A stretch of DNA of 64,000 bases from the NCBI RefSeq assembly GCF_003254575.1, contig NZ_QJUA01000004.1:124001-188000 (forward strand). Direction: 5' to 3'. Numbering within the stretch: position 1 is the first letter of the stretch; every line of letters starts with the position of its first letter. Position numbers and translations under genes: made by a program. The notes under the pieces are model-generated. The model made no database searches. It was not told the origin of the DNA and saw nothing but the letters and a program-made list of their open reading frames with translations. This DNA is from Mycobacterium kyogaense. Its GTDB lineage: Bacteria; Actinomycetota; Actinomycetes; Mycobacteriales; Mycobacteriaceae. Positions 1-15,720 of this stretch are shown here, piece after piece.

Positions 1-2
1 TC

Positions 3-4840
<4,838 letters not shown>

Positions 4841-4841
<1 letters not shown>

Positions 4842-7800
4842 TGACGACCCCCAAGCCAAAAAACCCCACCATCAAGACCACCTTCGACCGGATCTCGGCG
4901 ATGTCCGCCGAGCAGCGGGACAAGCTGGCCGAACAGTTCGAGAAGGCCTCGCGGGTCGCCGGGGCCGAGCCGATCGCCGTCGTCGGCATCGGCTGCCGGT
5001 TCCCCGGCGGGGTCACCGGACCCGACAGCTTCTGGCAGCTGCTGGAGAGCGGCACCGACGCGGTCACCGTGGTGCCCGCCGACCGCTGGGACGCCGAGGC
5101 GTTCTACGACACCGACATGAGCGTGCCGGGCCGGATGCCCACCAAGTGGGGCGCCTACCTCAACGACATCACCGGCTTCGACGCCGACTTCTTCGGCATC
5201 ACCCCGCGTGAGGCGATGTCGATGGACCCGCAGCAGCGGATCGCTCTCGAGGTGGCGTGGGAAGCGCTGGAGAACGCCGGTTACGCCCCCGATCAGCTGG
5301 GCGAATCCCGCACCGCGGTGATGCTCGGCGTGTACTACAGCGAGTACCACAACGCGTCGCCGGAGAACGCCGACGCGATCGACGCCTACTCGGCCACCGG
5401 CAACGCGCACAGCGTCACCGTCGGCCGCATCGCCTACCTGCTGGGCCTGAAGGGCCCGGCGGTCGCCGTCGACACCGCGTGCTCGTCATCGCTGGTGTCG
5501 ATCCACCTGGCCTGCCAGAGCCTGCGCATGCGCGAGAGCGACCTCGCGCTGGCCGGCGGCGTCAACCTCAACCTGCGCCCGGAAACCCAACTGGCGCTTG
5601 CCAAGTGGGGCATGCTCTCACCGCACGGGCACTGCTATGCGTTCGATTCGCGTGCCGACGGGTTCGTGCGCGGCGAGGGTGCCGGCGTCGTGGTGCTCAA
5701 GCGCCTCACCGACGCGGTGCGCGACGGGGATCGCGTGCTGGGCGTCGTGCGCGGCTCGGCGGTCAACCAGGACGGCCGGTCCAACGGGCTCACCGCCCCG
5801 AACGCGCCGTCGCAGCGCGACGTGCTGACCCGCGCACTGAAGTCGGCGGACGTCGCCGCGGGCACCGTCGACTACGTCGAATGCCACGGCACCGGAACGG
5901 CATTGGGTGATCCGATCGAGTTCGACGCGCTGGCCGCGATCTACGGCAAGGGCGATGTGCCGTGCGCGCTCGGCACCGTGAAGACCAACATGGGCCATCT
6001 CGAGGCGGCCGCCGGCATCGCCGGGTTCATCAAGACCGTGCTCACGCTGGCGCACGGCACGATCGCGCCGAACCTGAACTTCGACAAGTGGAACCCGCAG
6101 ATCGATCCGAAGCCGACGCGCCTCTACGTGCCCACCGAGGCGACGCCGTGGCCGGCCAGCGATCACCCGCGCCGCGCCGCGGTGTCGTCGTTCGGCTTCA
6201 GCGGCACCAACGCCCACATCGTGCTCGAGCAGGGCCCGGAACCGGCGCCCGCGGCCGTCGACCCCGTCCCGGCGGTGACCACGCTCGTCGTGTCCGGCAA
6301 GACCCCGGCGCGGCTGGCCGCCTCGGCGCAGTCGCTGGCCGACTGGCTGGCCGGCGACGGTGCTTCGGTGCCGCTCACCGACGTCGCCTACACCGTCAAC
6401 CACCACCGCAGCCGCTACTCGACCATCGCCACCGTGTGCGCCCGCACCCACGCCGAGGCCGTCACCGGTCTGCGCGCGCTGGCCGCGGGTACGCCGGCGC
6501 CCGGCGTGATCGGCGCGCACGACGCCCGCCTCGGGAAGGGCACCGTGTTCCTGTACTCCGGGCAGGGCGCGCAGTGGGCAGGGATGGGCAAGGCGCTGCT
6601 CGCGGAGGAGCCGGCGTTCGCGAAGGCCGTCGACGAGCTGGAACCCGCGTTCGTCGACAAGGTCGGCTTCTCGCTGCGCCAGACCTTGGAAGCGGGGGAG
6701 CCGGTCGTCGGCATCGACCGCATCCAGCCGGTGCTGGTCGGTATGCAGCTGGCGCTGACCGAGCTGTGGCGCTCCTACGGCGTCGAACCCGACGCGGTGA
6801 TCGGCCACTCGATGGGGGAGGCCACCGCCGCCGTCGTCGCCGGAGTGCTGACCCCCGCCGAGGGGTTCGACATCATCGCGACCCGCACCCGGCTGATGAA
6901 GCGGTTGTCCGGCCAGGGCGCGATGGCGCTGCTGGAGCTCGACCCCGCCGCGGCGGAGAAGCTGATCGCCGACAAGCCGGACGTGACGATCGCGGTGTAC
7001 GCCTCGCCCAAGCAGGTCGTCGTCGCCGGCCCGCCCGAGCAGGTCGACGAGCTCGTCGCCACGGTCGACGCGCAGGGCCGGCTGGCCCGCCGGGTCGAGG
7101 TGGACGTCGCTTCGCACCACCCGACCATCGACCCGGTGCTGCCGGAGCTGCGGGAGGCGCTGGCGTCGCTGACGCCGGCCGCCCCGAAGATCCCGCTGAT
7201 CTCGACGGTCGCCTACACCGGCGATGCGCCGATGTACACCGCGGACTACTGGGCGGCCAACCTGCGCAACCCGGTCCGGTTCAGCCAGGCCGTGCACGAG
7301 GCCAGCGCCGAGAACAGCGCGTTCATCGAGATCAGCCCCCATCCGCTGCTCGCCCACGCGATCAGCGACACGCTGGCCGCCCAGTCGGTCAGCAAGCGGT
7401 TCCACGTCGGGTCCACGGTGAACCGGGACAACCCGGAGACGCTCGCCTTCCACGCGCAGCTCGCAGCGATCCGCCCGCCCGCGATCAGCGCCGAGGGCGC
7501 GGCCGGCCGGCTCGTCGACGTCCCGCCGACGGCGTGGCAGCACGTGCCGTTCTGGCTCAGTGACCGCGCCGGCGCGCCGCAGTACGCGGGTGCGCACCCA
7601 CTGCTCGGTGTGCATGTCGAGCTGCCGTCGGGCAACGGGCACGTGTGGCAGTCCGATGTCGGCACCGACGCACATCCGTGGCTGGCCGACCACGTCGTGC
7701 ACAGCCTGCCGGTGATGCCGGGCGCCGGCTTCGCCGAGATCGCGTTCGCCGCAGCGCAAGAGGCGCTGGGCCTGCCCGCCACCGGCGTGGCGGTCTCGGT

Positions 7801-10249
7801 CGAGGTCGAGGCGATGCTGCCACTGGATCCGCAGACGAAGCTGACCACCCAGGTGAGCACCGGTGAGGACGGGGTGGCGCGGGTCGAGATCCACTCCCGC
7901 TCCGAAGCGGGCGGCTGGACCCGGCACGCCGTCGGCACCGTCGCGGTAGCCGAGCCCGAGACGCCGGCCAAGGTGCTGCCCGCCGCGGGCGCCACCCCGG
8001 TGTCCCCGTCGGACTTCTACACCGCGCTGCGGCGCACCGGCGCACACCACGGCCCGGCGTTCCAGGCGCTCACCCGGATCGCCCGTGCCGCCGACGCTGC
8101 CGACACCGAGATCGAGCTGCCGGAGTCGGTGACGCCGCAGCGCGGCATCACGCTGCATCCGGTGCTGCTCGACGCGGCGCTGCAGGGCCTGGCCGCCGCG
8201 ATGAGCGATGCGACGCTGGCCGATTCGGGCGAGGACACCTACCTGCCGGTCGGCTTCGGCACGATCCGGGTGTTCGGGGATGTGGGCCGCCGGGCGCACT
8301 GCCGCGCCGAGCTGGTCAGTGTCGCCGACAGCGGGGACGCGACCGGTCGGGTCACGCTGACCGACGACACGGGCACCGTAATGGCCCGTGTCGACGACGT
8401 GCACCTCAAGCGCATTCAGCGCCGCACGGTGCCACTTCCGTTGTCGCAGAAGATCTTCGACTCCCGCTGGGTGGAGTCCGCCGCGCCCGCCGCGCAGGCG
8501 GTCACCGGCAGCTGGCTCGCGCTGGCCGACGGCGCCGCGGGCCAGGCGGCGGCGCAGGAGTTCACCGAGCGGTTCGGCGGCCCGACGCGACGCGTCGTCA
8601 CCGCCGACCTCGGCGACGAGTCGGCGGTGCGGGAAGCGTTCGCCACCGCGACGGCCGACCCGGATCTGCCGCCGGCCGGCGTCATCGTGTTCGGCGACTT
8701 CGGGACAGCGACCGAGATCGAGACCGGTCTCGCGCACGCCCGCGACGTGATCTGGGGCGTGGCCGGCACGGTCCGCGCCATCGTGGGCAGCTGGCACGGC
8801 AAGGCGCCGCGGCTGTGGCTGGTCACCCAGGGTGGTCTGGTCACCGCGCCGGCCGACGGTCCCGGCAACCCGGCCGCCAACAGCCTCAAGGGGCTGGTCC
8901 GGGTGCTGGCCTACGAGCATCCCGACCTGAAGGCCACGCTGCTCGACGTCGGCACCGACGATCCGGCCGGCGCGCTGAGCACGGAGATCGAGGGCAACTC
9001 GGCCGACGACGTGGTCGCGTGGCGTGGCGGCACCCGCCTCGTCGAGCGGCTGGCACGTGCCGCGCTGCCGGCCACGGCCGGGCAGCTGACGGTCCGCAAG
9101 GACGGCAGCTACGTCGTCACCGGCGCGCTCGGCGGTGTCGGTATGGCCGTCGTGCGCTGGCTGGTCGGCCATGGCGCGGGCCGGCTCGTGCTCAACGGTC
9201 GCAACGGACCCTCCGAGGAGGTGGCCGCCGAACTCGACACGCTGTCGCAGCGCGCCGAGATCGCCGTCGTCACCGGCGACATCGCCGACGCGGGCGTGGC
9301 CGGCCGGCTGGTCGCGGCCGCCGAGGAGACGGGCAAACCGCTGCGCGGGCTCATCCACTCGGCGGCGGTGCTCGAGGACGAGATCTTCGTGGGCATGACC
9401 CGGGAGAGTCTGGACACCATCTGGGCGCCCAAGGCCCTGGGTGCGCTGCGCCTGCACGAGGCCACCGTCGGCAAGGACCTGGACTGGTGGGTCGGCTTCA
9501 GCTCGATCGTGTCGCTGCTCGGCTCGCCCGGGCAGGCGGCCTACGCGGCGGCCAACGCCTGGTTGGACGGTCTGGTGTCGGCGCGGCAGGCGGCCGGATT
9601 GCCGGCCATCGCGGTCAACTGGGGTCAGTGGGCCGACGTGGGTCTGGCCAGCACGCTGCGGTTCTCGGTGCTCGACCCGATCAGCCCGGCCGAGGGCGTC
9701 GACGCGCTCGGCGGGGTGATGGCCGCAGGTCTGCCCCGTGTCGGCATCGCCCGGCTGCGGCTGGACCGGGCCGCCGCCGCGTTCCCCGAGATCCACCAGA
9801 TCGGGTTCTTCACCGACATGGTCGGCGAGCTGCAGACCGACGACATCGACGAAGACTGGGGTGGCGCCGAGGCGCTCAAGTCGATGGACGCTGCCGAAGT
9901 GCACCGGGTCGTCGTGGCCCGGCTGCGCCGCCGCATCTCGGCCATCATGGGGTACTCCGACGACGGCGCGGTCGACGTCGCGCAGCCGCTCACCGAGCTG
10001 GGACTCGACTCGCTGATGGCGGTGCGGATGCGCAACACGATCCGCGGCGACTTCGGTGTCGAACCGCCCGTCGCGCTGCTGCTGCAGGGCGCGTCGCTGA
10101 CCGACCTCGCGGTGGACCTGATCCGTCAGCTCGGCCTGGAGGAGCAGGAGTCCGCCGAGCGTCCCAACGCCCTGCGCGAGCGTGCTCAGCAGCGCGCGGC
10201 CGCGCGTCAACGTGCCGCATCGCGGCGAAAGGTAGGACCACGATCGTGA
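4841..10249 (+). CDS. ppsD: Phthiocerol-type polyketide synthase PpsD
   Basis: This 1802-residue protein has the domain order KS-AT-DH-KR-ACP, close to the 1827 residues of M. tuberculosis PpsD, and its sequence resembles PpsD throughout. The N-terminal docking helix precedes the KS (DTACSSS, ECHGTGT, KTNMGH). The AT has GHSMGE and VASHHP. The DH carries [12 protein letters not shown], where the Gly of HxxxGxxxxP is Ser, and retains [10 protein letters not shown]. The KR has TGALGGVG and the Ser/Tyr/Asn set ([14 protein letters not shown]). The ACP has LGLDSLM. In the DIM pathway this module adds and processes one of the last extender units before PpsE. It starts on ATG overlapping the upstream stop and is translationally coupled to ppsE by a GTGA overlap. 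Confidence 0.93.
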
Positions 10250-13200
10250 CGAGCAGTACGGGCGAGCAGGAAATCCCGGACAACGCGATCGCCGTCATCG
10301 GCATGGCCGGGAAGTTCCCCGGCGCGGATTCGGTGTCGGCGTTCTGGCGCAATCTGCGCGCCGGGGTGGAATCGATCGTCGACCTGTCGGAGAGCGAGCT
10401 GCTGGCCAACGGCGTCACCGAGCGGGCGCTGGCCAACCGCGGCTATGTCCGCCGGGCCGGCTTGATGCCGGGCATCGAGGAGTTCGACGCGGACTTCTTC
10501 GGGTTCACGCCGTACGCGGCGCGGATGCTCGACCCGCAGCACCGGCTGTTCCTGCAGGCGGTGTTCCACGCGCTCGAGGACGCCGGCTACGACCCCCACG
10601 GTCTCGAGTCGACCGTCGGCGTGTTCGGCACCAGCAGCTCCAGCGGCTACCTGCTGCACAACCTGATGTCGAACTTCGATCCGATGATGGTGATCGGCCA
10701 GGGCGCCAGCTTCGAGATGGTGAACCTGAGCCTACAGAACGACAAGGACCACCTGGCGACCCGGGTGGCGCACCAGTTCGACTTCCGCGGCCCCGCGCTG
10801 TCGGTGGCCACCGCGTGCTCGTCGTCGCTGGTGGCGGTGCATCTCGCGTGCCAGTCGATCCTCAACGGCGAGTGCGACATCGCGCTGGCCGGCGGGTCGT
10901 CGCTGCGCATCCCGCACCACGTCGGCTACTGGTACGAGCAGGGCGCGATGGTGTCCCCGACGGGGCAGTGCCGCCCGTTCGACGTGCGCTCGGACGGCAC
11001 GATCTTCGCCAGCGGTGTCGGTGTGCTGGCGCTCAAGGCGCTGCCCGACGCGATCGACGACGGCGACCGCATCCACGCGGTGATCCGCGGGTCGGCGCTG
11101 AACAACGACGGCGCGACCAAGATGACGTATGCCGCGCCGAACGCGCTGGGCCAGGCCGAGGTCATCGCCGAGGCGCACGCGATCGCGGGCGTGGACGCGT
11201 CGTCCATCACCTACGTCGAGACGCACGGCACCGGCACCCCGCTGGGGGATCCGATCGAGGTGGAGGGTCTGCGGCAGGCGTTCGAGCTGGCCGAGGAGAC
11301 CCGCAGCGCACCGTGCTATCTGGGTTCGGTCAAGTCCAACATCGGCCACCTGGAGACGGCGGCCGGTATCGCGGGGCTGATCAAGGCCATCCTGTGCCTG
11401 GAGCACAAGGCGATCCCGGCGACGCTGCACTACACCAGCCCGAACCCGGAGCTGCACATCGACCGCGGGCCGTTCCGGATCCGCAACGCCGACGGGCCGT
11501 GGGAATCCGACGGCATTCGGCGCGCCGGCGTCAGCTCGTTCGGCGTGGGCGGCACCAACGCCCACATCGTGCTGGAAGAGGCGCCGTTCCGGCCGGCCCC
11601 GACGCCCAGCGCGAAGCCGCAGGTGCTCGTGCTCTCGGCGCGCACCCAGGAGGCGCTGGCGCAGTCACGCGCAGCGCTGGCGGCCCACTTCTCGCCATCG
11701 GCGGACGACCTCGACGACGTCAGCCTGCCCGATGCCGCCTACACGCTGACCCGCCGCCGCAAGGATCCGTTCCGGCTGGCCGCGGTCGTGCACGACCAGG
11801 CCAACGCCGCGACGGTGCTCTCGGCGACCGAGACGGACAACGTGTTCGAGGGCCAGGGAGTCACCGATGCCGAAGAGTCCGGCGACCGGGTGGCGTTCCT
11901 GTTCCCGGGCCAGGGCGCTCAGCACATCGGGATGGCTCGCGGCCTCTACGACACCGAGCCGGTGTTCGCCCGCCACTTCGACGAGTGCGTGACCGGTTTC
12001 AACGAGCTGATGGGTTACGACCTGCGCGCCGAGATCTTCGACGGCGTGGGCCGCAACCTCGAGCACACCGACCGCGCGCAGCCCGCGCTGTTCACCGTCG
12101 AGTACGCGCTGGCGAAGCTGCTCCAGTCGTACGGCGTGGAGCCCGCGATCATGGCGGGCCACAGCATCGGCGAATACGCCGCGGCCACGATCGCCGGGGT
12201 GTTCGACCTCGACACCGCGATCAAGGTCGTCGCCAAGCGCGCCCAGCTGATGCACGCCGCCCCGCGCGGCGTCATGGTCGCGGTCCCGCTGAGCCCGCAG
12301 GCCGTCGCCGAGTACCTCACCGGCGACGTCGATGTCGCGACCATCAACGATCCGGGCAGCTGCGTGGTGGCCGGAAGCGACGAGGCGATCCGCACGTTCC
12401 AGGCCGCGTTGGCCGAGAAGGGCGTCGCGGCGCGGCGGGTGCGCACCTCGCACGCGTTCCACTCCCGGCTGATGGACCCGGTGGTCGCCGAGTTCAGCTC
12501 CTTCCTGTCCGGCGTGACGCTCAACGAGCCGCGAATCCCGTTGCTGTCCAACATCACCGGCACGACGATGTCGGCTGCCGAGGCCACCAATCCGAACACC
12601 TGGGCGCGTCAGATCCGCGCCACGGTGCGCTTCGCCGACGAGCTCGACCTGCTGCTGTCCGCCCCGGACCGGGTGCTGGTGGAGGTCGGTCCCGGCGGCA
12701 CGTTGACCTCGTCGGCGGGCCGGCACCCGCGCTGGTCGGAACGCCACCGCGCGGTGCGGATGATGCGGCACCAGGCGCAGAACCGCAGTGACGGCGACAC
12801 GTTCCTGCTCGGGCTGGGCCAGCTGTGGGCCGCAGGCGTCGATGTGGATTGGACGCCGGCCTGGACTCCAGGGGCGAACTCTGACGCCGAGCCTCAGCTG
12901 GTCATGCTGCCCGGCTATCCGTTCGCCAAGCAGCGGCACTGGGTCGAGCACAACGCGAATGCCGCGTGGCTTGGCGGCGCACCCAACGGGGTCGCCCTCG
13001 ACGCCGCGGCGCCCGCGGCCACGCCGGCCGCGGCGGGCGGAGCTTCGTCGGTGGAGACCGTGCTGGCGCAGGTGTGGGCGCAGTGCCTCGGCCTGCCCGA
13101 CATCGACCGCAACGCGAACTTCTTCGAGATCGGCGGTGACTCGCTGATCGCGATCAGCGTCGCGATGACCGCGGGACACCGCGGACTGGACCTCACCCCG

Positions 13201-14691
13201 CAGGATCTCTACGAGAACCAGACGGTGTCGTCGCTGGCGAAGGTGTTGTCCGCCCGCTACGCCGAGGGTGGTCTGGCCCGGCAGTCGCTCGACGACGTCG
13301 TCACCCCACCGGTGCCGCCGAACGTCGCCTACTTCCTCGAGCACGGCCTGCGCGACGTCGGCCGCTGGCGGACCCCCGTGGTCCTCGGCCTGCGTGCCGA
13401 CATCGGCGAGGACGACGTGCGGGCGGTGCTGGCCGCGGTCAGCACGGCCCACGACGCACTGCGGGTGCACCTCGTGGAGCGGGCCGGCACGTGGGAGCAG
13501 CACATCGCCGAACCCGGCGAGTTCACCGAGCTGATCGTGCGCGCCCTGCCCGACGGGGTGGCGGCCGGTAGCCCGCAGGAGCGCGAGGCCGTCCAAGCGG
13601 CGCTCGACGAGCAGGTGCGCGAGCATCAGCTGCTCACCGCGCCGCTGACCGCGACGTTCCTGCGTGGCGCGCACGGGAGCCGGAGCCACCTGGCGCTGAC
13701 CCTGCACGGGGTGGCGAGCGGACCGGGTGACGACGGCACGTCCCGCGACGTCCTGCTCACCGATCTGGTCACCGCGTTCTCGCAGCGGATGGCGGGGGAG
13801 GAGATCACCCTCGCGCCGGTGCCCACGTCGTGGCGCGAGTGGTCGCAGCGCTGCGCCGGGCTGGCCACCCACCCGGCGGTGCTGGACAGCCGCGACTACT
13901 GGCTGCAGGTCGCCCGCGCGGCCACGGTCACCGTGGCCGGACCCGAACCGAGCGAGCGACCCGGCGCCGACGATCTGGTGCGCCTGTCGAGCGCGCTGAC
14001 ACCCGCCGAGACCGGCGAGATCGACGACACCCGGCGGCGGTTGCGGCTGCCCGTCGAGGAGATCCTGCTGGCCGCGCTGGCCCGGACCGTGGCCGCGACG
14101 GTCGGCGACGGCACGGTCGCCGTCGACCTCGGGGGCCGTGGCCGGTCGGTGCTCAAACCCGACGTCGACCTGCAGCGCACCGTCGGGTGGTTCTCCACCC
14201 TGCACCCGGTGGCGCTGCCCGCCGCGCAGCAGACGAGCGCGCCGGCGCTGCTCGACGACGTGCGGGAGACGCTGAAGGCGGTGCCGCACTACGGCATCGG
14301 CTACGGGCTGTTGCGCTACCTGTACGCGCCGACCGCCCGGGCGCTGGCCGACACCCGCTCGGCGGACATCCTGTTCACCCACGTCGGCGCCATCCCCGAC
14401 GTGCCCGCCGAACAGCCCGACGACGCCGCGGTCCGGTTCGACGCCGACACCGCGATGCCGATCCGGGACGCGCTGCCCGGGTTGGGGCATGCGCTGGAAC
14501 TGCGGGTGTACCGCTCGGCCGGGGTGCTCTACCTCGACTGGTGGTACGACAGCCGGCGGCTGGGACCCACCGATGTGGAATCCTTTGCCCGGCAGTACTC
14601 GACCGCGCTGCTGGAGATCACGCGGGAGGCGCAGGCCGCCGAGGACGCCGACGCGGCCGGAGACGAGCTGGCGCTCGTCGACCTCTCGTGA
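10246..14691 (+). CDS. ppsE: Phthiocerol-type polyketide synthase PpsE, terminal module
   Basis: This 1481-residue protein is near-colinear with M. tuberculosis PpsE (1488 residues). Domains are KS (ATACSSS, ETHGTGTPLGDP, KSNIGH), AT (GHSIGE; HAFH, the motif usually associated with malonyl-type AT domains), ACP (IGGDSL near base 13135) and a C-terminal condensation-like domain. PpsE performs the last extension, and its C-terminal part is thought to take part in passing the chain to PapA5. In the condensation-like domain the histidine motif reads LHGVASGPGDD, a longer spacing than the usual HHxxxDG. The GTG start at 10246 overlaps the ppsD stop and has an AAAGGTAGGA ribosome site about 8 bases upstream. 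The open frame extending far upstream of it only runs out of frame through ppsD. Confidence 0.93.
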   Translation: MTSSTGEQEIPDNAIAVIGMAGKFPGADSVSAFWRNLRAGVESIVDLSESELLANGVTERALANRGYVRRAGLMPGIEEFDADFFGFTPYAARMLDPQHRLFLQAVFHALEDAGYDPHGLESTVGVFGTSSSSGYLLHNLMSNFDPMMVIGQGASFEMVNLSLQNDKDHLATRVAHQFDFRGPALSVATACSSSLVAVHLACQSILNGECDIALAGGSSLRIPHHVGYWYEQGAMVSPTGQCRPFDVRSDGTIFASGVGVLALKALPDAIDDGDRIHAVIRGSALNNDGATKMTYAAPNALGQAEVIAEAHAIAGVDASSITYVETHGTGTPLGDPIEVEGLRQAFELAEETRSAPCYLGSVKSNIGHLETAAGIAGLIKAILCLEHKAIPATLHYTSPNPELHIDRGPFRIRNADGPWESDGIRRAGVSSFGVGGTNAHIVLEEAPFRPAPTPSAKPQVLVLSARTQEALAQSRAALAAHFSPSADDLDDVSLPDAAYTLTRRRKDPFRLAAVVHDQANAATVLSATETDNVFEGQGVTDAEESGDRVAFLFPGQGAQHIGMARGLYDTEPVFARHFDECVTGFNELMGYDLRAEIFDGVGRNLEHTDRAQPALFTVEYALAKLLQSYGVEPAIMAGHSIGEYAAATIAGVFDLDTAIKVVAKRAQLMHAAPRGVMVAVPLSPQAVAEYLTGDVDVATINDPGSCVVAGSDEAIRTFQAALAEKGVAARRVRTSHAFHSRLMDPVVAEFSSFLSGVTLNEPRIPLLSNITGTTMSAAEATNPNTWARQIRATVRFADELDLLLSAPDRVLVEVGPGGTLTSSAGRHPRWSERHRAVRMMRHQAQNRSDGDTFLLGLGQLWAAGVDVDWTPAWTPGANSDAEPQLVMLPGYPFAKQRHWVEHNANAAWLGGAPNGVALDAAAPAATPAAAGGASSVETVLAQVWAQCLGLPDIDRNANFFEIGGDSLIAISVAMTAGHRGLDLTPQDLYENQTVSSLAKVLSARYAEGGLARQSLDDVVTPPVPPNVAYFLEHGLRDVGRWRTPVVLGLRADIGEDDVRAVLAAVSTAHDALRVHLVERAGTWEQHIAEPGEFTELIVRALPDGVAAGSPQEREAVQAALDEQVREHQLLTAPLTATFLRGAHGSRSHLALTLHGVASGPGDDGTSRDVLLTDLVTAFSQRMAGEEITLAPVPTSWREWSQRCAGLATHPAVLDSRDYWLQVARAATVTVAGPEPSERPGADDLVRLSSALTPAETGEIDDTRRRLRLPVEEILLAALARTVAATVGDGTVAVDLGGRGRSVLKPDVDLQRTVGWFSTLHPVALPAAQQTSAPALLDDVRETLKAVPHYGIGYGLLRYLYAPTARALADTRSADILFTHVGAIPDVPAEQPDDAAVRFDADTAMPIRDALPGLGHALELRVYRSAGVLYLDWWYDSRRLGPTDVESFARQYSTALLEITREAQAAEDADAAGDELALVDLS

Positions 14692-14718
14692 CACGACGCA
14701 ACCGGGCAGGAGGAGCAC

Positions 14719-15720
14719 ATGTCTCGCTCTGACAAGGCGGTCGTCGTCGCCGGTATCCGCAAGTCGTTCGGCTCCGTGGTGGCCCTGCGCGACGTCAGCT
14801 TCGAAGTCGGCCGAGGCGAGGTGCTGGGTCTGCTCGGCCCCAACGGTGCGGGCAAGACCACGACGGTCAACATCCTGTCGACGCTGATCACGCCCGACAG
14901 CGGGCGTGCCCTGATCGCCGGGCACGACGTGGTCGCCGATCCGGCCGGTGTGCGGCGGTCACTGATGCTGACCGGGCAGTACGCGGCGCTGGACGACATG
15001 CTGACCGGCCGCGAGAACCTGCTGATGTTCGGCCGGCTGCAGGGTCTGAAGAAGAAGGTCGCCAAGGAGCGCGCGCTGGAGCTGCTCGAGCAGTTCGATC
15101 TGGTCGAGGCCGCCGACCGTCCGGTGAGCACGTACTCCGGCGGGATGAAGCGGCGCATCGACATCGCGTGCGGGCTGGTGGTGCGCCCCGAGGTGGTGTT
15201 CCTCGACGAGCCCACCACGGGTCTGGATCCGCGCAGCCGCCAGGCGATCTGGGAGCTGGTCACCGACTTCAAGGAAGCCGGGATCGCCACGCTGCTGACC
15301 ACGCAGTACCTGGAAGAGGCCGATCTGCTCAGCGACCGGATCATCGTGATCGACAAGGGCACCGTGATCGCCGAGGGCACCGCCGACCAGCTCAAGGAGC
15401 GCACCGGCGGAACGTACTGCGAGATCGTGCCGCGCCACATCCAGGACCTCCCCGAGGTGGTGCGTGTCCTCGGCCCGCTGCTACCGCAGGCCAACCGCGC
15501 CGCGCTGACCGAGACCTCGGACCGCATCTCGATGCCGGCGCCGGAGGGCCCGCGCACACTGATGGCGGCCCTGACCAAGCTCAACGAGGCCGACATCGAG
15601 CTGATGGACATCGCGCTGCGTCGCCCGTCGCTCGACGAGGTGTTCCTGGCGCTGACCGGCGACCACGCCCGTGATGGGGCCGAGCGCACCGATGTCCCGG
15701 CGGCGGGCGCCTACGCGTGA
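14719..15720 (+). CDS. drrA: ABC transporter ATP-binding protein DrrA
   Basis: This 333-residue ATPase matches the length of mycobacterial DrrA (331). It has Walker A GPNGAGKTT near residue 39, the signature YSGGMKRR, Walker B VVFLDEPTTGLDP, and the C-terminal extension typical of daunorubicin-resistance-type ATPases. With DrrB and DrrC it would export the finished dimycocerosate-type lipid across the inner membrane. The ATG follows an AGGAGGAG ribosome site and lies 27 bases after ppsE. The stop overlaps the drrB GTG by four bases. Confidence 0.95.
   Translation: MSRSDKAVVVAGIRKSFGSVVALRDVSFEVGRGEVLGLLGPNGAGKTTTVNILSTLITPDSGRALIAGHDVVADPAGVRRSLMLTGQYAALDDMLTGRENLLMFGRLQGLKKKVAKERALELLEQFDLVEAADRPVSTYSGGMKRRIDIACGLVVRPEVVFLDEPTTGLDPRSRQAIWELVTDFKEAGIATLLTTQYLEEADLLSDRIIVIDKGTVIAEGTADQLKERTGGTYCEIVPRHIQDLPEVVRVLGPLLPQANRAALTETSDRISMPAPEGPRTLMAALTKLNEADIELMDIALRRPSLDEVFLALTGDHARDGAERTDVPAAGAYA

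Noticed and set aside
5618..10210. 1530-codon open frame on the minus strand opposite ppsD
   Set aside because: Same antisense artefact; composition is His/Arg/Gly-rich without homology to anything I recognise.
8815..10245. Upstream extension of the ppsE frame inside ppsD
   Set aside because: It reads ppsD out of frame; ppsE starts at the GTG at 10246, which has a ribosome site and matches PpsE orthologues.
11665..14925. 1086-codon minus-strand open frame opposite ppsE and drrA
   Set aside because: Antisense shadow of two well-supported genes with low-complexity composition.
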